Assembly (NCBI RefSeq): GCF_036327775.1
Contig: NZ_CP109598.1
Coordinates: 5,530,001 to 5,594,000 of the forward strand
DNA length: 64,000 bases
Reading direction: 5' to 3'
From: Streptomyces sp. NBC_01498
GTDB taxonomy: Bacteria > Actinomycetota > Actinomycetes > Streptomycetales > Streptomycetaceae
Part shown: positions 16,658-23,298 of the stretch, piece after piece
Layout: every line of letters begins with the position of its first letter
Numbering within the stretch: position 1 is the first letter of the stretch
Notes under the pieces: generated by a model
What the model saw: only the letters and a program-made list of their open reading frames with translations
Told to the model about the DNA's origin: nothing
Databases searched by the model: none
Translations under genes and position numbers: made by a program

Positions 16658-18754
16658 CTACCCCACGACCCGCCCCCGCGTCGCGTCCGCGACCAGCCCC
16701 GCGACGATCTCCGGCCCCCGCAGGGTCAGCACCGACTCCGGATGGAACTGCACCCCGGCGAAGCCCGGCCCGCGCAGCGCGTGGACCTCTCCCGCCCCGT
16801 CCCGGCTGATCTCGACCCCGCGTGCCGCCAGCCCCGCCGCCTCCGCGTCGTCGCAGCGCGCGGTGAAGCTGTTGTAGAAACCGACCGTCTCCGTCCCGCC
16901 GAAGAGGTCGATCCGTGTCTGGGCGCCCTGGTACGGCTGCTCCTTGCGCGCCGTCACGAGCCCGAGTTCGGCCGCGATCAGCTCGTGGCCCAGGCAGACC
17001 CCCAGCAGTCCGCCCCGGTGTTCCCGCAGCAGTACGGAGGCCAGCGCGCGCAGCGTCCGCATCCGGGGATCGCCGGCGTCGGACGGATCGCCCGGCCCGG
17101 GGCCGAGCACCACGAGGCCCCGGTGCGCGAGCACCGCCTCCGTACGGAGGCCGGGTTCGTCGTAGCGCCGTACGGTCACCTCCAGACCTGCGGACCGCAG
17201 CAGATGCGCCAGCATCGCCGTGAAGGTGTCCTCGCTGTCGATGACCAGGGCGTGCCCGGACAGCGCCCCCGGCCCGCCGTGCATCCGCAGCCAGAACGGC
17301 GCCAGTTGGGCGCGCCGGGCGTCCAGCGCGGCCCGTACCCGCGGGTCGTCGGCGAGCGCCCTCCGTACGGAGGAGCCACCCGGCCGCCCGTCCCGTACGC
17401 CCAGCGCCGCCAGCACGCCCGCCGCCTTGGCGTGCGTCTCGGCGACCTCGCCGGCCGGGTCCGAGTGCCGTACGAGCGTCGCGCCGACCGGCACGCGCAG
17501 CCCGCCGCCGGCGTCGATGTCGGCCGTCCGGATCAGGATGGGGGAGTCCAGCGTCTGGGCGCCGCCCGCGTCCCGTCCGAGCAGGGCCAGCGCGCCCGCG
17601 TAGTAGCCGCGCCCGGTGCCGTCACGCCCCAGGGGCTCGTACCGCGCGATGACGCGGCAGGCGTTCTGCACCGGCGATCCGGTGACGGTCGCGGCGAACA
17701 TCGTCTCCCGCAGCACGTCGCGCACGTCGAGCGAACTGCGCCCGCGCAACTCGTACTCCGTGTGCGCGAGATGGGCCATCTCCTTGAGCCGGGGCCCGAT
17801 CACCACCCCGCCCATGTCACCGACGGTGCACATCATCTTGAGCTCCTCGTCCACGACCATGGACAGCTCGTCGGTCTCCTTGCGGTCGCCGAGGAACTCC
17901 AGCAGCCCCTCGGCCGTCGGCCCCCCGGGCGGATAGCGGAACGTGCCGCTGATCGGATTCATCACGACGGTGCCGCCGCTCATCCGCACATGCACCTCCG
18001 GGCTGGCCCCGACCAGCGTCCGCTTGCCGGTGTGCACCACGTACGTCCAGTACGCGCCCCGCTCGCCGGTCAGCAGCCGCCGGAAGAGCGCGAGCGCGTC
18101 GGCGCGTCCGAAGCCGGGGATACGGCCCTCGAAGGTCCGCCGGACGACGAAGTTGGCCCCCTCGCCCCGCCCGATCTCGTCCTCGACGACCCGCCGGACG
18201 ACGTCCGCGTACCGCTCGTCGTCGATGTCGAAGCCCCCGTCCTCGACCCGGACCCGGTGCGCGGGCAGTTCGGCGAGGACCTCGGCGAGCGGCAGTTCGT
18301 ACGACTCGTCGGTGATCAGCACCGACAGCGGAGTGCCGTCGTCGTGCGCCTCGAAGCCGCGCTCCCGGATCTGCCGGAACGGGATCAGAGCCAGCGAGGG
18401 GCGCCCGTCACCGCCCCGCCCTTCACCGCCCGGCCCGTCACCGCCCCGTTCGTCGCCGACCGGGAGGTCGGCCAGCCGCTCGACCTCGCGCACCTCACCG
18501 ACGAGCAGTTCCACGGTGTCGTGGTCGCGCCCCGGTGTACGGCGGCGCAGCAGGGCGAACGGCGGGCCGTCGCCGGCGGCGAGCCGGGCGAGGAGCGCGC
18601 GGGTGGTGGGCCGGGCGAGGAGCGCGCGGGTGGTGGGCGTCGTGCCCGTGCGCGCGCGGTCCACGCGGGGAGCGCCGGGGCGGGCCGCGACTCCGTGGGT
18701 CTCATCTCCGGGGTGCGTGTCTCTGTGAGGTGCGTCGGGGCGGGTCGTGTCCAT
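16658..18754 (-). CDS. trpEG: Fused anthranilate synthase (TrpE-TrpG)
   Basis: The 698-residue protein fuses a chorismate-binding domain (about residues 60-450) to a class I glutamine amidotransferase domain (about 500-695), the order seen in PhzE and in TrpEG of Streptomyces. It makes anthranilate, or 2-amino-2-deoxyisochorismate in PhzE-type members, from chorismate and glutamine. Landmarks are NPISGTFRYPPGG, MVVDEELKMMCTVGD, TGSPVQNACRVIARYEP, the nucleophile Cys in GVCLGHELIAAELG and His/Glu in VQFHPESVLT. The usual GHQ after the Cys is GHE here. A perfect 27-bp duplication (18584-18637) repeats TTRALLAR in the N-terminus. ATG 18754 follows GGAAGGA. A trp attenuator upstream argues for tryptophan synthesis rather than phenazines. 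Confidence 0.92.
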   Translation of the reverse strand: MDTTRPDAPHRDTHPGDETHGVAARPGAPRVDRARTGTTPTTRALLARPTTRALLARLAAGDGPPFALLRRRTPGRDHDTVELLVGEVREVERLADLPVGDERGGDGPGGEGRGGDGRPSLALIPFRQIRERGFEAHDDGTPLSVLITDESYELPLAEVLAELPAHRVRVEDGGFDIDDERYADVVRRVVEDEIGRGEGANFVVRRTFEGRIPGFGRADALALFRRLLTGERGAYWTYVVHTGKRTLVGASPEVHVRMSGGTVVMNPISGTFRYPPGGPTAEGLLEFLGDRKETDELSMVVDEELKMMCTVGDMGGVVIGPRLKEMAHLAHTEYELRGRSSLDVRDVLRETMFAATVTGSPVQNACRVIARYEPLGRDGTGRGYYAGALALLGRDAGGAQTLDSPILIRTADIDAGGGLRVPVGATLVRHSDPAGEVAETHAKAAGVLAALGVRDGRPGGSSVRRALADDPRVRAALDARRAQLAPFWLRMHGGPGALSGHALVIDSEDTFTAMLAHLLRSAGLEVTVRRYDEPGLRTEAVLAHRGLVVLGPGPGDPSDAGDPRMRTLRALASVLLREHRGGLLGVCLGHELIAAELGLVTARKEQPYQGAQTRIDLFGGTETVGFYNSFTARCDDAEAAGLAARGVEISRDGAGEVHALRGPGFAGVQFHPESVLTLRGPEIVAGLVADATRGRVVG
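18584..18637 (-). repeat. 27-bp perfect tandem duplication inside trpEG
   Basis: Two identical 27-bp units (18584-18610 and 18611-18637) lie in frame in the variable N-terminus of trpEG and each encodes nine residues including TTRALLAR. The identity shows a recent duplication or active slippage. Confidence 0.93.
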
Positions 18755-18830
18755 GCGGGGCGTGTCCTTCCGGAGTGGAGGAACGGCCCCGATTCCCGGT
18801 CCGCGCCGGCCGGTGGGCCGGGAAACACGG

Positions 18831-18853
18831 AAGGCCGCCCCTCGGGCGGCCTT
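18831..18853 (-). terminator. Attenuator terminator of trpEG
   Basis: Read on the minus strand, AAGGCCGCCC and GGGCGGCCTT form a perfect 10-bp stem with a 3-nt loop, followed by CCGTGTTT, between the leader peptide and trpEG. Its left arm (GGCCGCC) can also pair over 7 bp, including one G-U pair, with GGCGGTC inside the end of the leader reading frame. That is the expected antiterminator. A third hairpin at 18883-18903 (7-bp stem, 7-nt loop) is the pause structure. Confidence 0.9.
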
Positions 18854-18877
18854 GCGATTCGGTGTTGCGCGCGTGAA

Positions 18878-18934
18878 TCAGCGGACCGCCGGATGTGCGG
18901 TCCACCACCAAGCCTGGTTCAGCTGCGCCAACAT
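18878..18934 (-). CDS. trpL: trp leader peptide
   Basis: The short frame encodes MLAQLNQAWWWTAHPAVR, with three consecutive Trp codons at residues 9-11 placed just before the pause hairpin (18883-18903). Ribosome stalling there under tryptophan shortage would free the antiterminator and allow trpEG transcription. I chose ATG 18934 because TATGCT (18942-18947 on the minus strand) lies 7 nt upstream and no ribosome site exists, so the leader mRNA is probably leaderless. ATG 18946 would add four residues but lies inside that -10 box. From memory, a similar attenuator was described for S. venezuelae trpEG. Confidence 0.92.
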   Translation of the reverse strand: MLAQLNQAWWWTAHPAVR

Positions 18935-19058
18935 GCGGGGGAGCATAACCCACGACACCCGCCCCCGGTACGACCCGCTTCCGCCACGTTTTCGGACAGC
19001 CGTCTCATTCACTGAGAGACGGCGAGAGCGGCTGCCGTGACCCCGTAATGTTGTCCGC

Positions 19059-20414
19059 GTGACCGTGAACGCTGACACCCGAGCATCCGCCACCCAGGCG
19101 ACCTGGCGAGACCTCCCCGCGGCTCAGCAGCCCGAATATCCCGATGCCGCGGCCCTGCGTGCCGCCGTCGCGGAGCTGGAGAGCTATCCGCCGCTCGTCT
19201 TCGCGGGCGAGTGCGACCAGCTGCGCGCCCGGATGGGCGCCGTCGCCAAGGGCGAGGCGTTCCTGCTCCAGGGCGGTGACTGCGCGGAGGCGTTCGACGG
19301 CGTGTCCGCCGAGCAGATCCGCAGCAAGCTCAAGACCCTGCTCCAGATGGGCGCGGTCCTCACCTACGCGGCGTCGGTGCCGGTGGTGAAGGTGGGCAGG
19401 ATCGCCGGGCAGTACTCCAAGCCCCGGTCGAAGCCCACCGAGACGCGTGACGGCGTGACGCTGCCCACCTACCGGGGCGACTCCGTCAACGGCTTCGCCT
19501 TCACCGAGGAGGCCCGGGTCCCGGACCCCGAGCGGCTGAAGCGGATGTACCACGCGTCCTCCGCGACGCTCAATCTGGTGCGCGCCTTCACCACCGGTGG
19601 TTACGCGGACCTGCGCCAGGTGCACGCCTGGAACCAGGACTTCGTCAAGTCGTCGCCGTCCGGGCAGCGTTACGAGCGGCTCGCCCGCGAGATCGACAAC
19701 GCGCTGAACTTCATGAAGGCGGCGGGCACCGACCCGGCGGAGTTCCGCACGGTCGAGTTCTTCTCCTCGCACGAGGCCCTGCTCCTCGACTACGAGACCG
19801 CTCTGACCCGGATCGACTCCCGCACCGACAGGCTCTACGACGTCTCGGGCCACATGGTCTGGATCGGCGAGCGCACCCGTCAACTGGACGGCGCGCACAT
19901 CGAGTTCGCGTCGAAGATCGCCAACCCGATCGGTATCAAGCTCGGCCCGGCGACCACGGTGGACGACGCGCTCAGCTACATCGACCGGCTCGACCCCGAG
20001 CGTGAGCCCGGCCGGCTGACCTTCATCGTCCGGATGGGCGCCGACAAGGTCCGGGACAAGCTCCCCGACCTGGTCGAGAAGGTCACCGCGTCCGGCGCGA
20101 CGGTGGCGTGGGTGACCGACCCGATGCACGGCAACACCTTCGAGGCGGCGTCCGGCCACAAGACCCGCCGGTTCGACGACGTGCTGGACGAGGTCAAGGG
20201 CTTCTTCGAGGTGCACAAGGGCCTCGGCACGCACCCCGGCGGCATCCATGTGGAGCTGACCGGCGAGGACGTCACCGAGTGCGTGGGCGGCGGCGACGAG
20301 ATCTTCGTCGACGACCTGCACCAGCGGTACGAGACGGCCTGCGACCCCCGGCTCAACCGCAGCCAGTCGCTCGACCTGGCCTTCCTGGTCGCGGAGATGT
20401 ACCGGGCGCAGTAG
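19059..20414 (+). CDS. aroH: Class II 3-deoxy-D-arabino-heptulosonate 7-phosphate synthase
   Basis: The 451-residue enzyme condenses phosphoenolpyruvate and erythrose 4-phosphate, the first step of the shikimate pathway. Class II hallmarks are GECDQLRARM, LLQGGDCAEAFDG (metal Cys), KPRSKPTETRDGV, TYRGDSVNGF, SSHEALLLDYE and KLGPATTVDDAL. Length equals plant-type class II enzymes; the mycobacterial equivalent is called aroG. GTG 19059 lies 7 nt after TAATGT (19046-19051), so the mRNA is probably leaderless. The gene is divergent from trpEG across about 110 bp, putting aromatic entry and the tryptophan branch side by side. A strong stem-loop follows. Confidence 0.95.
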   Translation: MTVNADTRASATQATWRDLPAAQQPEYPDAAALRAAVAELESYPPLVFAGECDQLRARMGAVAKGEAFLLQGGDCAEAFDGVSAEQIRSKLKTLLQMGAVLTYAASVPVVKVGRIAGQYSKPRSKPTETRDGVTLPTYRGDSVNGFAFTEEARVPDPERLKRMYHASSATLNLVRAFTTGGYADLRQVHAWNQDFVKSSPSGQRYERLAREIDNALNFMKAAGTDPAEFRTVEFFSSHEALLLDYETALTRIDSRTDRLYDVSGHMVWIGERTRQLDGAHIEFASKIANPIGIKLGPATTVDDALSYIDRLDPEREPGRLTFIVRMGADKVRDKLPDLVEKVTASGATVAWVTDPMHGNTFEAASGHKTRRFDDVLDEVKGFFEVHKGLGTHPGGIHVELTGEDVTECVGGGDEIFVDDLHQRYETACDPRLNRSQSLDLAFLVAEMYRAQ

Positions 20415-20468
20415 CCCGCCGGAACGGCCGAAGCGGAGCACGTACGCACCGCGGGGCACATACGCACA

Positions 20469-20503
20469 GTGGGGCGCGGATCGCGATGTGATCCGCGCCC
20501 CAC
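20469..20503 (+). terminator. Terminator of the DAHP synthase gene
   Basis: A perfect inverted repeat has a left arm at 20469-20482 and a right arm at 20490-20503 (14 bp, GTGGGGCGCGGATC type) with a 7-nt loop, 55 bp after the stop. Confidence 0.82.
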
Positions 20504-20541
20504 ACCCGTCCGGGGGGCTGTGCGGTGCCCCGGACGGCAGG

Positions 20542-20560
20542 TAAGGTTAGGTTTGCCTCA
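20542..20560 (+). promoter_or_regulatory. Probable iron box (DmdR/IdeR operator)
   Basis: TAAGGTTAGGTTTGCCTCA matches 14 of 19 positions of the actinobacterial iron box TTAGGTTAGGCTAACCTAA, including the central GGTTAGG. It lies 55 bp before the bacterioferritin-associated ferredoxin gene, overlapping its probable promoter. Repression by the iron-loaded DtxR-family regulator is inferred. Confidence 0.7.
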
Positions 20561-20614
20561 CCGCCCGGAAGGGGGCGGTGTCGTACGAACCGTCCTGCCC
20601 GGAGGTGGACCCGC

Positions 20615-20917
20615 GTGTACGTCTGCTCGTGCTTCGGCGTCACCGAGAAGCAGGTCCGGGAACACGCGGCGGCGGGTGCCCGCACCCCGCGCCAGATAGC
20701 CTCGGCCTCCAAGGCCGGCACGGACTGCGGTTCGTGCGTGCGCAGCATCCAGTCGATCCTCGGCCGTGGCGGATGCCCCCGCCGGGATCTGCTGGGAACG
20801 GCCGCCGTGGAGTCGGCCGTGGCGGAGACGGCGCTCGCGCGGCCGGACACCGCGCATCGGGAGCCCGCGAGTCTGGAGCCCGTGGGCCTGGATGCCGCGC
20901 GTCTGAAAGCCGCCTGA
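20615..20917 (+). CDS. bfd: Bacterioferritin-associated ferredoxin-like protein
   Basis: The 100-residue protein has the [2Fe-2S] Bfd-like fold: CXC at VYVCSCFGVTE and CXXC at GTDCGSCVRSI, with the helical segment VREHAAAGARTPRQIA between. Bfd passes electrons to bacterioferritin so that stored ferric iron can be released. GTG 20615 follows GGAGG with 9-nt spacing; earlier in-frame codons would run into the iron box. Typical Bfd is about 65 residues; the last 35 here are a Glu/Ala-rich tail with repeated EPASLEPVGLD-like units. The convergent bacterioferritin gene 100 bp away is the natural partner. Confidence 0.9.
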   Translation: MYVCSCFGVTEKQVREHAAAGARTPRQIASASKAGTDCGSCVRSIQSILGRGGCPRRDLLGTAAVESAVAETALARPDTAHREPASLEPVGLDAARLKAA

Positions 20918-21019
20918 CCGTACAGCGGGCGGCGTGCGCGCCGGCGCCGGGTCGACCCGCAACTCCGACCTGTGTCCCCGAGCTGCGTCCCCGATCCGTA
21001 CCGGGGCCGGCCGGGCCGG

Positions 21020-21499
21020 TCAGCTGCTGGGCTGCTCGATCAACTGGGCGATGTAGAGCGCCTCGCCGAGCTTCTCGATCAGTTCGAGCTGGGTGTCGAG
21101 ATAGTCGATGTGGTGTTCCTCGTCCGCGAGAATCGACTCGAAGATCTTCGCCGAGGTGATGTCGCCCTTGGCGCGCATGACATCGACCCCGCGCCGCAGC
21201 CGGTCGATCGCCTCCACCTCGATCTGCCGGTCGGCGTTGAACATCTCGGTGACGGTCTGTCCCACCCGTACATGGAAAAGCCGCTGATAATTCGGCAGAC
21301 CGTCCAGGAAGAGAATCCGGTCGGTCAGGATCTCCGCGTGCTTCATTTCGTCGAAGGACTCGGCCCGTGTGTACTTCGCGAGCTTCGTCCAGCCGAAGTT
21401 CTCCTGCATTTTGGCATGCAGAAAGTACTGGTTGATCGCGGTCAATTCGGCGGTCAACTGCTCATTGAGGAACTCAAGGACCTCGGGGTCGCCCTGCAT
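21020..21499 (-). CDS. bfr: Bacterioferritin
   Basis: The 159-residue iron-storage subunit keeps every ferroxidase ligand at the canonical number: Glu18, Glu51, His54, Glu94, Glu127 and His130. It also keeps Met52, the haem ligand, in FDEMKHAE. It forms 24-subunit cages that oxidise and store iron in the cytoplasm. I chose ATG 21499 because GAAGGAG lies 8 nt upstream; six further in-frame codons to 21517 have no support. An AAGG-N4-CCTT palindrome near 21570 is in the upstream region but is not a convincing iron box. Bfd lies convergent downstream. Confidence 0.96.
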   Translation of the reverse strand: MQGDPEVLEFLNEQLTAELTAINQYFLHAKMQENFGWTKLAKYTRAESFDEMKHAEILTDRILFLDGLPNYQRLFHVRVGQTVTEMFNADRQIEVEAIDRLRRGVDVMRAKGDITSAKIFESILADEEHHIDYLDTQLELIEKLGEALYIAQLIEQPSS

Positions 21500-21645
21500 C
21501 GCAGAGGCTCCTTCCACGCGGGGACTGGCCAGGTTGCGCGCATCCTCGCACTGAGATCCGAAGACCGTCCAGTAAGGCCCACCTTGGTAGTGGTTGCACC
21601 AATCGGGCCGTACCTGGTCATGAGCACCGCAGGCGGTCTGTCACC

Positions 21646-22287
21646 ATGGAACGCATGGGTCAGCCGGAAAGCCGGGAGAAACGGGAGTCCGCGCGGTCCG
21701 GGCTTCCGCCCGGTCAGCGGCTCCAGCGCGGCTGGCCGGTCACGCACTACGGGCCCGTCCCCACCTTCAGACCGGCCCGCTGGGAGTTCCGTGTCTTCGG
21801 TGCCACGGCCGACGGGGACAAGCACTGCTGGAATCACGAGGAGTTCTCGGCCCTGCCGTTCTCGACAGTGATCGCCGATCTGCATTGCGTGACGAAATTC
21901 AGCATGCTCGGGGCCGAATGGGGTGGCGTCCTCGCCCGTACGATCCTGGAACTGGCTCCGCCGGCGCCGGCCGTCACCCATGTCATGGTCTGGGCCGAGT
22001 ACGGGTACGGCGCCAATGTCCGGCTCTCCGATTTCACTTCGGAACGGACCGTATTCGCCACGCACAAGGGCGGTGAACTCCTCACCGCCGAACACGGATT
22101 TCCGCTGCGGCTCGTCGTGCCGCACCTGTACGCGTGGAAGGGCCCGAAATGGGTCCGGGGCGTGGAATACCTGACCGCCGACCGGCGCGGATTCTGGGAG
22201 GAACGCGGATATCACAACATCGGCGACCCCTGGCGCGAGCAGCGCTACGCGTACCAGGAGGGTCCCGGCGACGGCCCGGACCTCTGA
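21646..22287 (+). CDS. Molybdopterin-dependent oxidoreductase (sulfite oxidase/YedY fold)
   Basis: The 213-residue protein matches the oxidoreductase molybdopterin-binding domain. The Mo-coordinating Cys is in IADLHCVTKFSM near residue 82, and substrate and cofactor motifs include WAEYGYGANVRLSD, LRLVVPHLYAWKGPKWVRG and GFWEERGYH. It has no twin-arginine signal or membrane anchor, so unlike MsrP/YedY it should stay in the cytoplasm. No ribosome site is clear at ATG 21646 or at ATG 21655. The substrate is unknown. It is divergent from bacterioferritin. Confidence 0.83.
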   Translation: MERMGQPESREKRESARSGLPPGQRLQRGWPVTHYGPVPTFRPARWEFRVFGATADGDKHCWNHEEFSALPFSTVIADLHCVTKFSMLGAEWGGVLARTILELAPPAPAVTHVMVWAEYGYGANVRLSDFTSERTVFATHKGGELLTAEHGFPLRLVVPHLYAWKGPKWVRGVEYLTADRRGFWEERGYHNIGDPWREQRYAYQEGPGDGPDL

Positions 22288-22379
22288 GCCCGGACCTCTG
22301 AGGACCTCTGAAACCACCCGCGCGGGCCCGGAGCCCGCCCGTCGACGGAGCCCGCCGCCGGCTCGTCCCGGACCTCTGA
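22276..22379. repeat. Repeated CCGGACCTCTGA element covering a stop codon
   Basis: CCGGACCTCTGA occurs at 22276-22287, 22290-22301 and 22368-22379, and a shortened GGACCTCTGA at 22302-22311. The first copy contains the TGA stop of the molybdopterin gene. The last two copies are both followed by AA(C/T)CACCCGCGC, so part of the 126-bp gap seems to be duplicated. Confidence 0.9.
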
Positions 22380-22413
22380 AATCACCCGCGCCCGCCCCCA
22401 CGGAACGAACGCC

Positions 22414-23295
22414 CTACGGCCGCCCGTCCTCCCGCAGTTTCTTCAGCAGGGCCACGTCCGCCGCGTGCCCCTCCTTGCCGCCCGGCGTCTCGATCACCAG
22501 CGGCACGCCCTCCGTCGCCGGATGCGAGAACAGCGCCCGGAAGGGCGCCTCGCCGATATGGCCCGCGCCGACGTTCACATGCCGGTCCTTGCGGGCGCCG
22601 GACACGTCCTTCGAGTCGTTGGCGTGGATCAGCCGCAGCCGCCCCGGCCCCGCCGTCTCCACCAGCCGGTCCAGCATGCGGTGGGTCCCGCCGGGAGCCG
22701 CCAGATCGTGGCCCGCCGCGTAGATGTGGCACGTGTCGAGGCAGATCCCGGCCCGGGGGTGCGCGTCGAGCGCGTCCAGGTACGGCCCGAAGTCCTCGGC
22801 CAGCGAGCAGAGCGAGGAGCCCTGGCCCGCCGTCGACTCCAGCAGCAGATACGGGTCGTCGTCCCGCGTCAGCTCGTCCAGCAGCGGCAGCATCCGCTCC
22901 CGTACCTGCGCCAGCGCCACCTCACGCGACCGCCCGCCCGTCGCCGAACCGGTGTGCACCACCACGCCCCGGGCCCCGATCTCCCGGCCCCGCCGCAGAC
23001 TGTGCCGCAGCGAGTCGACGGACCGCTCGGCGGTCTCCGGTGTGTGCGAGCCGAAGTTGATCAGATACGGCGCGTGGACGTACGCGGACAGCCCCTCGGC
23101 GGCGCATTCCGCGCGGAACCGTTCGTCCTGCGCCGGATTCCCGGCCGGGGTCGCCCAGCCGCGCGGATTGGCGACGAACACCTGGACGGTCTCGGCGCCG
23201 ATGTCCCGGGCCCAGGCGAGCCCCACGCGCGCGAGACCGCCCGCGACCGGAACATGGCCGCCGACGGGATTGCGCGGGCGGTCGGGGAGCGTCAA
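22414..23295 (-). CDS. nfo: Endonuclease IV (apurinic/apyrimidinic endonuclease)
   Basis: The 293-residue TIM-barrel enzyme cleaves DNA 5' to abasic sites in base-excision repair. Three-zinc ligands are seen in YVHAPYLINFGS, VVVHTGSATGG, LLLESTAGQGSSL, GICLDTCHIYAAG and LIHANDSKDVSGARKDRHVN, and the end VPLVIETPGG is typical. TTG 23295 is the likely start; it lies 3 bp after the stop of the upstream kinase, with AAGGGA about 10 nt before it, so the two genes are co-transcribed. The family is slightly longer in some species, but no other start has better support. Confidence 0.93.
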   Translation of the reverse strand: MTLPDRPRNPVGGHVPVAGGLARVGLAWARDIGAETVQVFVANPRGWATPAGNPAQDERFRAECAAEGLSAYVHAPYLINFGSHTPETAERSVDSLRHSLRRGREIGARGVVVHTGSATGGRSREVALAQVRERMLPLLDELTRDDDPYLLLESTAGQGSSLCSLAEDFGPYLDALDAHPRAGICLDTCHIYAAGHDLAAPGGTHRMLDRLVETAGPGRLRLIHANDSKDVSGARKDRHVNVGAGHIGEAPFRALFSHPATEGVPLVIETPGGKEGHAADVALLKKLREDGRP

Positions 23296-23298
23296 GCC

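Noticed and set aside
20525..20614. 30-residue extension of the bfd-like protein
   Set aside because: It would start inside the iron box and promoter, while GTG 20615 has a clear GGAGG site and gives the usual Bfd N-terminus.
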